Shown: in pieces, positions 11,050 through 21,052 of the stretch
Numbering within the stretch: the stretch's first letter is position 1
How the letters are laid out: each line of letters starts with the position of its first letter
NCBI GenBank assembly: GCA_021234155.1
Contig: JAJEKV010000305.1
Span: 298,303-362,302 of the forward strand
Origin: Isoetes taiwanensis
Taxonomy: Eukaryota > Streptophyta > Lycopodiopsida > Isoetales > Isoetaceae
Reading direction: 5' to 3'
DNA length: 64,000 nt
The notes under the pieces: generated by a model
Seen by the model: only the letters and a program-made list of their open reading frames with translations
The model's database searches: none
Told to the model about the DNA's origin: nothing
Translations under genes and position numbers: made by a program

Positions 11050-11700
11050 TGTTCCACCGCCCGATATGCCATCTGCTGCATTAGTCATTGGATGCTCTTT
11101 CACATAAACTATACCATCTTTCGCCATTTTGAATCCATTAAGCCATGGAATGAGCTCCATGACAAGCAATGTCACCGCCTAATATCGGTATCAAGAGAAA
11201 GGACATATGTAGCTTCCACACGGGATTCAAAGTGGATTTGTATCTTTCGCCGTCGATCGAACTGTATGTTCATAGTACTCTGGGTACTCTTTCCATACCA
11301 CAACTAATGGTTTCACAAACAACCCTTTTGAGGTTCAAGTAGGGTGTTTGTGTGGCGAGTCCAACACCGCGCTCCCCGGTTGTAAACAAACTTCACTTTA
11401 TGGAAAAAGCATCACAAATATGTTCCACAATTGGTTGAAGATTTTTAGAAGTGAGTGAAGACCAGATGGCAACATCAAACCCTTCTCTTACAAATGCTAA
11501 TAGTTGATGCTAACCCGGCTTAAAAAGAAAAAGAACTGTTCATTTCCTATATTAAATTGAAGCTCATCTTTACGGATCTGTTGGTATCTTGAGTTAATAT
11601 TTTCATTCTTGTGCACACTCTTGCCCAACACGTAATTTAAGTCAAAGATAATGAGCTTTCTCCCGAATTAGATGATTCACAAATTCTCAGCAAAAACACT
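11050..11700 (-). pseudogene. FCP1/SCP-like HAD phosphatase, transposon cargo
   Basis: Reading minus strand, 11,650-11,626 gives LIIFDLNYVLGKSVH, the DxDx motif I of FCP1/SCP-type HAD proteins with Asn in place of the second Asp. About 60 codons on comes a block reading HQLLAFVREGFDVAIWSSLT at about 11,510-11,450, motif II with its Ser/Thr, then SKNLQPIVEHI. Downstream frames (FTTGERGVGLATQTPYLNLK) continue but are frameshifted, and motif IV was not located. Family members dephosphorylate phospho-Ser/Thr, classically in the RNA polymerase II CTD. The D-L-N motif would be expected to weaken catalysis. The gene lies tail to tail with the transposase. A second copy of this domain is at 57,588-58,160. 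Confidence 0.7.
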
Positions 11701-11899
11701 TGAGATTCACAATTTATAATTACATTTCAGGATCACACAATTGAGAAAACACATTGATAATTACACGATTGTTATTTGCCGAGGTGTAAGTGAGACAAAT
11801 AAATTAATTTTTCATTACTTATTGAGTACAAAGAAGCTCTGAGCATGGCTCATACAAAATTGTAATTTACAAACAAGTCAAAGGGACTATCTACCCCGT

Positions 11900-12680
11900 G
11901 TAGGAACAAGCGCTTGTATATTCATCTGCGCCTTCTACAATTAATGCCTCCATTAGATGATCCCTCCGTGACTTGGCATAGGCATCGATGAACCAACCGG
12001 GTGTCATACGCATGGTGCACAAGTATTAGAGGACTATACCAACAAATAACTAATAGGAAAATAACATGTTCTACTTACAAAAATGGAGCTTGGCATTGCA
12101 TCAACCACGAGCATCTATGAATTTGTGCATGTAAGCCACAATGTACATGCAAGGGTTCTTTGGTACTAGTTTTCGCATTTTAGGATGAGAACACGTGAGC
12201 ATCAAAGTTCTTCCTACCATGGCTTGCCGCTGATCCGAGCATCATGTTATTGATCACAAGCTTATGAAACCTCGCAAAATTGCAAAATGTGAGAATAAAT
12301 CAAGCATAAGAAATTGCAATATGAGAATAATCAAATCATAAATACAAAACGAAACTCATACTTACCTCGGACCACTTTAGCATCGGTTACATAGCCTTTT
12401 GAGGGAGAGGATCTCAGATACTTGGGCTAGCTATAGATGGAAAAGAGCTTTTCTTTGGACCGCAAGCACAAGTATTGCCAATGCCACATTTGGGCCTTTG
12501 AAGAATTGGAACAAATATGTATTGGCATCTTGCAATCAAAATGCCATCCAGCCCTTCCTTTATGTTAGTGTTACGTATCCGCCACTTGTTCTTGAGGGAA
12601 TTCACAAAATTCTAGAAGGTGTCCCATCGAACAGTAAAAACTTGTGTTTCCAATCGGATGGAACACTTGCTACAAAGGTA
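11900..12680 (-). pseudogene. Ulp1/C48-like cysteine protease, transposon cargo
   Basis: Minus-strand exon-like blocks: CQYIFVPILQ followed, in a shifted frame, by a block with WHWQYLCLRSKEKLFSIY (His codon about 12,478-12,489), matching the H-W plus hydrophobic strand of Ulp1 peptidases. The residue 17-18 positions after His, normally Asp in YDS, is missing (TAT runs straight into AGC then a stop). A splice-donor-like GGTAAGT follows near 12,365. After an intron-like gap comes LVPKNPCMYIVAYMHKFIDA (Cys codon about 12,149-12,151), resembling the catalytic Cys block, again followed by GTAAGT. A last block MRMTPGWFIDAYAKSRRDHL ends at a stop near 11,900. Ulp1 proteases cleave SUMO and are repeatedly captured by plant DNA transposons. 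Family assignment is by motif pattern only. Confidence 0.5.
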
Positions 12681-13190
12681 CCGCACACAAATACGAGAAT
12701 ACATATTAATACATAAGATGAGTGACTTAGGGAATGAAATAACATAAATATGTTGAAATGCTAGCCTACCTCCCATAGACATCTACCATCTTAGAGGTCA
12801 AGTCCACTTCCAGGAAACCTCGCCAACATCACTTTGAAAGATAGAGGGTGCGGGGCTTAGGAGGACAAAGTCCTATAAAGGAGTGAATGGAACCAACCTT
12901 TTAGTGGGTTCACTAAACTGCATAAGGAAACAACAAAGATTAGCAAAAAGAATATATCTATTGTAATCAATTGTATATTACTCACCTTGTAAATTCATCA
13001 TCCGCTTCAAAGATCTTCGTGGATCTATTTGCACCTTATTTGTTATCACATCAATATTTGTTTGTAGATCCTCTTCCTCTTAGGTTCGGAGCTTGAAGGA
13101 TCGGGATCAGCTTCCTTCACGCCTGTGATGGTGTCCTATGTACAAAAAAAATGTGGTTAATTATCATAAATCTGAGATGTTTAACAAAAA

Positions 13191-15640
13191 TTAGTTCATC
13201 TTGGACATACCTTTTCTAGGTGGTGGTGGCACTTTTTTTTGCACGGAGATTTTCTTTTCAGGAGGACATTTTTTTTTGTTTTGGAGATTTTGCCTGTTTC
13301 TTTTTTTTCCTCTTGGAGTGCCATCACCAAAGCATTCTTTTGCCTCCCTCTTTGGAGTGGACTCAACTACCAAATCAACTTCCTCTTCCCCTGGTATCTC
13401 CGGGATAAAATCACGGATCTGTGTCCTTTGTAAGCTTCTTACGTAACGGGTCCAGGCTGGGACTCCGCAGATGATGCCGAGGAGGAAAATTCGAATCTTT
13501 CTTAGCTTCTCCAATTACTAATTTAGCACTTGGTGATGAAAGAGTTTCGTTGCGTAGCCATTGAAGGATGCAGACCGCAAGAATCGCTTTTAGCTTTCAA
13601 GTGCCATCCTCTCAATTTCCTCAACTTCACTTTGCCATGTTCGAGGAGGCATTTTGCATGGTTCTATTAACCGGCTTGTAAATGTCATTGGTGATCTGGA
13701 GCTGGAAGGTTGAGGGTCTACGTATTGGCCCCTTATTATGCTCAAGAAAATCACAAAGAGAGTCGATGCAGATGGCTCAAGAACATCAGCCATTAAAGTC
13801 GCTCGGGAGGAACACGACCTCATCTCGCAAAACAAACAAATGATCTAAATTTCAATAGACATAAAAGAACATGAAAAAGAACTAATGAGAAATATCGGTA
13901 CATTTCGCCAAGCATGTACATTTCATGTACATAAAATGTACCAAAAATGCGTAACTACATTTAACTATAGCCAAATGTACATGTACATGTTCCTCAATGT
14001 ACATAGAGGTACCTCAATGTACCCGGATGTACCGGGATGTACCCGTGTATCCAGTTAGGGAATGTAGATCTATGCCCAAAAAAGCACATATATGTAAAAA
14101 TGCACATACTTATGAATCCATCTACGATGCACTCTAAAGATAAATGCATGTACATCTATTTGCGATGTAGACTCCATTAGAGACATGTACAACTAATACA
14201 ACCGCAGTCCAAGCTCAAAAATAAAAAGCATCAATAAACAAGCAAATATATGCCTATGTACCTCTGCTTCTGGATGTACATTAAAAGTTATACATGTACA
14301 AGGAATAGCAATGCAATCGAAAAGCCATACATGTAGAACTATCTGATTACAATAACAAATATGAATTAAGAGAAATATAAGTTTAAATTAGTTGAGAGCA
14401 ATGCATACCTTTCACAAAGAGGGAAACCAAGCTGAATTTGAATGCCCTCATCCCGGATGCAACCTTTATGCAATTCCACGTCTTTCATGGACGAAGATAA
14501 CACAAGCGTAAGAGGCAATAAGCATCTCTCGCATGGAGCTAGCAAAGAACAAACCGTTTTGCCAAAGCCTTGGCCACAACAGTACATGAACTGAATGTGA
14601 TAAACCGCTCTATAGAAGTAGTTCCTACAGGGGGCCTGGGTGTAAAAGAACAATAGGTCCCGCTCTCCCCATGAAATCCAAAATCTGGAATGCCTTTGCT
14701 GAACCAATTCAATGCAATTAAGTTTTTCCTTTGCTTGTTCAATTGAGATTTCATGCCTTTCAATTTCTTTTAGTTGCTTCCTCGCAAACCAATTTCTAGC
14801 TTAGAAGAGTGCTGCTCTTTATCATGTCTACTCATAACCAAGTCTTCCAACTTGGACTTCAACACCAAGATAACTTGATTTCCAGCAGGATCCACGGGAC
14901 AATTTGTCAAATTCTGTTTTGTCTCATCTATTTTCTCGCAGATCTCACAGATCTTCTGGATAGCATATCCTTTTCTACCCTCAATCCGGGGTGATGACCT
15001 TCAATGCATCCCTCCTTTTTTTCTTCCGGGGCTTCTACTTCATTCAATAGGTTAGTTTTCTCCTCCAACCCATGCTTAACTAACTACTTTATTGTGTCAA
15101 CATCCGATCTAGAATAACCCAAGGCTCTAATATTTCACGCAACACGATGTCATGTTTGATAGTTGAGGATTTACCATTGTAGGGTCCTCAGAACGCCTCG
15201 AAATGAGGTTTTGGCAAGATCTTTGGCGGCCCTAGCCACGTCCATCCAATCAACAAGCCGTCCCTTCAAGTGAAAGAGCAAATGCTCGCAAAATAGGTAG
15301 AAATATAATGGTTTGTAACTTTGTTTCTTGCCATAAACCAATTCATAATATTTAAAAATCATCTTTCCATCGTTCGGATTCTCCCTTCCTTGAATCCTCG
15401 CCTCTTTTTTGAGCTTCACCCCATACCTCGTTCATAACCATCTCTAGGTTGGGTATGTGGGCCTCTCGTGATGTTTATCACGGAGGTCTTTGGCTTGGAT
15501 CACCTCGTAACCCAAATGTAAACTCCTTGGAGGTAAAATTCCACCGCCGGGAAGCTTGGCTTCTTGCTTGGCCGTGATGTGAGCAAGCACTCATCCGGGG
15601 CGTTTTGGGGCCATAGCTAGATGAAGAATTCGCGGATCGA
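13191..15640 (-). pseudogene. Minus-strand coiled-coil/lysine-rich ORFs of the transposon
   Basis: Several open blocks on the minus strand probably formed one or two genes upstream of the Ulp1-like exons. From the right: MAPKRPG near 15,610, a block LPGGGILPPRSLHLGYEVIQ, then 15,419-15,171 (MKLKKEARIQGREN..., ending RGVLRTLQW). A helical, charged block at about 15,000-14,700 (SKLEDLVMSRHDKEQHSSKL) precedes a Cys-containing block to 14,366. Further left come 13,835-13,590 and a Lys/Pro-rich tail at 13,514-13,191 with KKRNRQNLQNKKK, which could be a nuclear signal. I recognise no domain. Position suggests the N-terminal part of the Ulp1-like protein or a separate accessory protein. Confidence 0.4.
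13908..14330. repeat. TGTACAT palindrome array 3
   Basis: About 14 GTACAT/TGTACA motifs in 420 bp, including ACATGTACATGTTC and the run AATGTACCCGGATGTACCGG. It is embedded between two minus-strand ORF blocks and mirrors array 1 at a similar distance from the other end of the element (about 1.5 kb in, versus 1.1 kb). Confidence 0.75.
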
Positions 15641-15843
15641 ATTCAAGCAGAGAAGGTGGGGGATAGTGAACGAGAGGCAAACCAAGAAAGAATTTGGGAA
15701 AGAATTTCAAAATCCGATAATTGCGGGTTCAGAGTAGTGGATAGCCATTAATCATGGCAGTTACTAGCGGGTCATGATGACAGTTATTCCAAAAATGTGC
15801 ATTCGGTACATATGTATACGTACAAAAAGGGCTACATTTATAG

Positions 15844-15865
15844 ACACCCTTTCATGCTTTTACCC
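15844..15865 (-). repeat. Right terminal inverted repeat of the 9.27-kb transposon
   Basis: Perfect 22-bp inverted match to 6593-6614, followed directly by target duplication TGCC (15866-15869). Confidence 0.9.
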
Positions 15866-15869
15866 TGCC

Positions 15870-17143
15870 ATGATCTAAGGCGCTATCCAATAAAAGTCAT
15901 TCCTTCTTTACAACAACTGTAAATATCTATGGTTTTCTATTGTTCTATAATTGTGCAAAATGAGAACTTGAAATGGGCTGGTAAAAAGGACACAAATTCA
16001 CAAATATAGAATGGTTTTGATGGAAATGTGGAACCTTGTAAGATATAGCAATTTGGTATTGTCAGTTGGCAAAAGCTTCTAATAAATTTGCATACAGTTA
16101 GAGCTATTCCACATGTGGTTTTGTGAGGCACGAAAGTGCATGCATATGCATGCGAAACAAGACTTTATATAAGGAAAACAAATGGACAAACTCAAATGAT
16201 GTCTTCGATTCTTACCCATATGCCCAATTCCCTTGGCATGGCTATGCTCATTGCAAGTGGTTGCAATTGGAGGATTCTTACTCATTATACCCATCATGCC
16301 CCTTGTTTCTCTTGTTACTGGTGGATTTTTGTCTACAGAGGCTGCTGTCCCAGCAATTGCTAAATCACATTTGGAGAACCTCAGAATCAATGATAATTTG
16401 ATCAGTGATATCAAGCAGCCTTAATGCCATAATATCAAGCAATCAATGATTCCCTGGGAAAATGGTATGCAGCATTTAGAATTTGGATTCATGTGCAAAT
16501 CTGGTTTCACATTATTTAACCAAACAACTTACACGAATCAAGTTTTTACTGTTCAAAAAGACTCCGCATAAATAAAAAAGTTGGAGTATTTTTTTGGTTT
16601 TAGATAGCTGGAGTAATTTTTTTTGTTTTTGACAAGGGACAATTGGTTTTAGGGCTGGTCTAGTCTAGATGAATGGGTTATGGTATAGGCCATAGCTTGA
16701 AAAATGATTTGTATATTATCACCAATTAGACATATTCGGTCATTCAATGTTATAATTAATTATTACTTTGTACTACTTTGTTACGATTATTTCTGTCATT
16801 ATGTCATGAATTCTGTATAGCCAAGATATGGTCTTGAAATGAAGTAAAGAAAGAACAAGATTCTTGAAGTGAATAAAGGACAACACATTACCTGACATGC
16901 TCAAACGGGAAGTGATATTTTATCCTCAACCATCTCCCAAATTTTAATTGAAGCGCTGGCTAGAACATTAGCAAAAGCAACCATAACAATACTTACGAAG
17001 CAACCCAACTTTCGTTTATTGTTATTAGCCATCGCACTCCATGCACAATCTCACACCTTAATATATTTTCAACTTCCCAAACCACCTTCAAACATACATC
17101 GTTACCCATATGTTATGCGATAAATCATATGTTAAAAGTTTTT
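15870..17143. other. Right part of Helitron body, no gene identified
   Basis: AT-rich. Overlapping open frames at about 16,080-16,424 on both strands are the only coding-like sequence; a hydrophobic plus frame (VVAIGGFLLIIPIMPLVSLV) could be a captured gene scrap but I cannot assign it. The rest is non-coding. Confidence 0.4.
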
Positions 17144-18168
17144 GGGTCAATTCCCACTGGAAGTTAGGTTAGGTTAAATAGGGCAAATAACGAAAACTTG
17201 CTTTCACACTAGCACTTAAGTTACTACCAGTTAGGTTACTATGGTTAACTTAACCAGGTCACTTTCATACTGATAATAGTTAAGTTAAGTTAAGTTAAAA
17301 CTTTAACTGAACCCCTTATTTTAAACTAAAAATTAAGTGACCCAGGAAAGGTACACTTAACTCAGTTAAGAACTAACTTAACCTAACTGTTAAGTGAGAA
17401 AGGGATAACAATCTAGTTAGGTTATTATTATTATTATTATTATTTTAATGGAAATGGCTTATTTCATCTCTTTGAACAGCTAGAGTAGCTTGAGGATCAA
17501 AAGCTTTTTGGATTTCCTCCGCTCAAGGAACAATTCATTAGAATCGAATACAATCTAGGGTAGTTTTCGCATCTTAGAGCATATTTTGGGCATATTTGAA
17601 CATCTAATGACTAGAATTTGTAGTTCTTTTTTCGATAGTGGAAACATTTCTCAGATTTTTTCAGGGAGCGTGTACCTACGGTTTTTCGCATGCCAAGAAA
17701 AATGTGATACCCAGACATCCAAATTAAGGTTAAAAAAGAGAGAAATACAGAGAGAGAGAAAATAAAGACTGATAAAGAATATCAAAAATATAGAAAGAGA
17801 AGAGATAGAAAATAAACCTTGTATCTCTTCATGGATTGTTGGTTTCAACAACTAAAAAATACTTTAGATATCTTTAACTTAATGGCATCTCTTAACTAAA
17901 GTGAGAAATGGACTTAGTTATCTCTAATCTAACAAAGCCTCTTAACTACTAGTATGAAACATCAACTCATTGTAAGTGTTAGGTTAAGTTGGTTTTTTGA
18001 ATCTAACCTAAGTGATCCCTAACAAGTCTAGTGGGAATGTATATCTTCATAATCCGTTTAGTCTTAACTTAACAACCTTAATGGGAAAGCATAATCTCTT
18101 TTCGGTTAAGTTAAAAGATAACCAACCGGTTAAATTAACTTAACTTAATGGCGAGTGAGAAATGACCC
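17144..18168. mobile_element. 1.0-kb MITE-like element with TTAAGTTAA repeats
   Basis: The left end GGGTCAATTCCCACT and the inverted right end GGGTCATTTCTCACT match at 13 of 15 positions. Both are followed inward by GTTAGGTTAGGTTAA or GTTAAGTTAA runs, extending similarity to about 40 bp. The interior is packed with TTAACTTAA/GTTAAGTT motifs and degenerate GTGAGAAATGG phrases, and contains a (TTA)n run at 17,426-17,444. No coding potential and no convincing target duplication. It lies inside the Helitron-like element. Confidence 0.7.
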
Positions 18169-18722
18169 TTAATGCATTTTTTTGGTATTCGACAATTGAA
18201 TCTGATTCTAATATCTTAGAAAAAGAAGTCGTTTCTAGAGGACGAAAGCTTTAAAAATAAACAGACCTCAACTTTTGCTCAAGCTTGATGAATTGTCCAC
18301 GACCACCAAGATTGGACCAAATGACATTCAAAGGATCTACTTTTGCTTCATTTTGAATATGTAAATGTCCCACTTCATACATAGTTTGGCTAAATTTTTT
18401 AGTTCTATGAAGAATGCAAACTCTAACATTGCCACATGTCTTTAAGAGGGGTGCTCTTTTGTTTGTAAGCAAACTTAAGATCTATGGCAACTTTAATTAT
18501 ATTCCTCGTCAATAGCGAACTTATTGGGTTTAGAATGGACATTTATTCTTCAACGTAAGAAGCTTAATGAAGGGCTTTAAAGCTAGACTATACATTATTA
18601 TTTTTGTACATCAGTCGTGTTAATGAAAAGTATCTTCTCAACTTATATAATTTCTTGCTCTTAATATGTTCGACTTAAATCCATTGTATTTATTAGCTTT
18701 TGTATTTATGCCCGACCAAAAG
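18169..18722. other. Helitron 3' region, no gene
   Basis: Non-coding, ending in the terminal hairpin and CTAG at 18,749. Nothing else recognised. Confidence 0.4.
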
Positions 18723-18749
18723 CCCAGCAACGCTGGGTATTTTTTCTAG

Positions 18750-19324
18750 TTATATATATTGCTTCGCTCAACTTCTCATTTGATAACACCTTAAGTTATT
18801 GGGTTAGATGTCTACCTTCGATTGTTACTCTGGTGTTTCACTTGCCGAGGACCAAGAGTGTCCTATTGCAATAGCGTATGAATACTATATTTGGATTAAG
18901 CCACTTTATACCGATGATTATATCATACTTTCTCGGTGATGTTACTTGGGGCTAAGACTTGTGCATTGAGGTTGGGAAGACTACATCATAATCTATCCTT
19001 GTTGCATAGTCATAGTCTTTGGCTATTGGCTAATTCTGATTTTTTCCTATGTTCACCTCCTTTGTTGAAAACTTATACCTCTGACTAACTTTGGGGAACA
19101 TGAAGTGGGGAGAACTTCCCATATCCATAAGAAATGTGACAGGTTTTCCTCCTATTTTGGCTATAACAACTATGACGCTAGGTTGATCATCTACTTTACA
19201 TGTAGTGGTGGTGGCATGATCATTATTGTTTCATCTCGCCATTCTCTTCTATTGTTGCTAAAAGGGATTTGAATTCCTCGCATTCCTCTCTGCTCCGGTT
19301 CCCCAATCGAAAATTTCAAAGTTG
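18750..19324 (-). pseudogene. Ty3/gypsy aspartic protease fragment
   Basis: Minus-strand frames read VIVVIAKIGGKPVTFLMDMG (about 19,180-19,120), the Ty3 protease motif with MDMGSS where the active site normally has D[ST]G, and later KYDIIIGIKWLNPNIVFI (about 18,930-18,880), the C-terminal Y-D-[IV]-I-[LI]-G-x-x-W-L block. The changed active site and stops mark it as dead. The left boundary is the Helitron-like insertion; the right boundary is the 3' end of the inserted LINE. Confidence 0.75.
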
Positions 19325-19658
19325 GCGAATTTCGACTTTTTTTTTTTTTTGGAAAGATCAAGTTAACTAATATTAATACGGAGTAAATACAAGACGAGCG
19401 ATGCTAGGGTACTCCTGCCCACACTGGAGCGAGAACCCACACAGCAGGTATACCTACCTACGACTCAAGACACAAACCTGCAAATACTGTCTACAATGAG
19501 GAGGGTCCTTTCCCAGACCGCTGCCTAGAACTGTTCTTTTCGAGGGGACGCCAAGTAAGAAAGATATAGTTTGTACCTCAACTGATGGATCAAAACCCCA
19601 GGCTGCACCTCCTCATTCCTGAACACCTTCATGCGACGTCGCTTCCAAATGAGCCACA

Positions 19659-20867
19659 TCAACCAGGCTTTACACAAATGGAAGGCCAGACTCTGAAGCT
19701 GGGCCACCCGCTAGGTACACCCCCAAAAGAACCTCTTGACTCCGGAGCGAGATGTGAAAGAGGCGCTGGACCCACTGCCATGCCGGCTGGATGCCTGAGC
19801 AAAGAAACATAGAGTGCTCCAGGGTCTCTACACAGGCACCACACATTGGACACAGGTCGCTGATTAGCGGATTGATCCTGTGAACCCACGTGTTCACCCT
19901 CAGGGATCGGTGCACTATCTGCCACAGCAACACCCGAATCTTGGAGGGGCGAGATTGGGTTCCACACCCGTCTCCAGATGTTGCCCAAGTCATCTCCCGG
20001 CACCTGGAGACTCCAGCCGTCCGAAGGAGACAGCTCATCCTGAATTGCCAGAAGCTCATAACAGGACTTTACGAAATTTGAAGGATCCACTTTTGGGTGA
20101 CACCTCCACACTCGTCCTGGCGCCTGCGGGGAGTTTAGCGGCAGCGCATTAGCCACCCGCGCCCAGATAGCGCAATCCCATTCCTGAAGTTGAAACTTGT
20201 GGCGAAAAAGCTGCCAGGGTGCCAACTGCCTGTCAACATACCACTCCCCCACCGTCAAGACCCCATGCTGCGCCCATCTGCGCTGAACTCGGGGATCGAC
20301 GGATGTTGCCAGCACCAAAGGTGATGCACCAGGATCGAGCGGGATCCATCATGGCGATGCCTCTAACTGAATACAACTAACAGCATCAATCGCAAACAGC
20401 GGGCGGACCTGCTCCCAGGCTCGTAGAAGCCCCTTCAGAAAAGGCAAAGCATGAGCATACGACCTGATATCCGTGAATAATGCCCACGGGAGCCACGCAA
20501 GCACGGACGGCTTGTGGAAAACTATCGAGTGAGACAACGACTGGTGAAGCAAGACCATGCCCGGGGAGTCAAGCATGTTCTTGAGGATCGCAAAGACAAA
20601 CTTGGACAAGAGGACCTTGCTATGGAGCGAGAGGTCCAAGAAGCCGAGTCCACCCGCAGCTTTGGGGCGCACGCATTTCCACCAGGCCACCTTGACAACC
20701 GCCCCTTCCTCATTGCCTCCCCATACGAAGTTACGAACCATGGAGGAGATTTCGAACTTTGCTTTCTGGCGCCAGGATGATAGATGCCATATAAATATGA
20801 GTTGAGCATAAAGCGGACTTATGCTAATCGCGGACCCCGCCAAGCCATGGAAAGCCCCCTCCACCAA
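19659..20867 (-). pseudogene. LINE ORF2, C-terminal part with zf-RVT
   Basis: 20,867-20,349 carries the post-RT block (FVWGGNEEGAVVKVAWWKCV, AAGGLGFLDLSLHSKVLLSK). 20,318-19,659 carries WNPISPLQD-type and, in the next frame, LCPMCGACVETLEHSMFLC, the C-C-H-C zinc knuckle of plant L1 elements. The frame shifts between the blocks. Confidence 0.85.
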
Positions 20868-21052
20868 TTAAGGTGTCGACCACGGTCCCACCCGAATGTC
20901 CTCCCACACACTTGCCGCCGAGATGTCGATCTTTGAGCGGGATACCCAAAAGCCTAGAGCATATGCCTGTAAGGCGTTTCGCTCAAGGAAATTGAGACAC
21001 GACGGCGAGCATGGGTGCGATGCGGCCATAATGCCCGAGCACTTCGTCCAGT

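Larger units (their letters stand above)
6593..15865. mobile_element. 9.27-kb TIR DNA transposon with cargo ORFs, Sola-like?
   Basis: The ends are perfect 22-bp inverted repeats starting GGGTAAAAGCATGAAAGGGT (6593-6614 and 15844-15865), flanked on both sides by TGCC (6589-6592, 15866-15869), a 4-bp target duplication. Inside are a plus-strand transposase remnant (about 6.7-9.9 kb) and minus-strand remnants of an FCP1-like HAD phosphatase, a Ulp1-like protease and coiled-coil/lysine-rich ORFs. TGTACAT palindromes are dense at 7.7-8.1, 10.1 and 13.9-14.3 kb. A 4-bp duplication and a D-D-D transposase fit the Sola superfamily, but I cannot prove membership. The perfect ends alongside decayed ORFs suggest mobilisation in trans. 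Confidence 0.85.
5862..18749 (+). mobile_element. Helitron-like element (non-autonomous)
   Basis: The 3' end at 18,749 has the Helitron signature: hairpin CCCAGC-AAC-GCTGGG (18,723-18,737), then 8 nt, then CTAG followed by host T. The candidate 5' end is TCTATCTATCTATATATATA at 5,862, preceded by host A, so the insertion lies between A and T as Helitrons require. The flanks are two consecutive parts of one gypsy element, which supports both ends. No RepHel protein is visible. Most of the length is the 9.27-kb DNA transposon (6,593-15,865) and a MITE (17,144-18,168). The 3' end is convincing; the 5' end rests on TC, A/T context and the gypsy junction. Confidence 0.6.

Noticed and set aside
16079-16424. 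Overlapping open frames on both strands, one hydrophobic (IIPIMPLVSLV)
   Set aside because: No family recognised and neither frame has splice or start context; possibly a captured scrap in the Helitron body.
17131-17152. Target-site duplication for the 1.0-kb MITE
   Set aside because: The 3, 8 and 9 bases on each side of the GGGTCA ends do not match, so no duplication is claimed.
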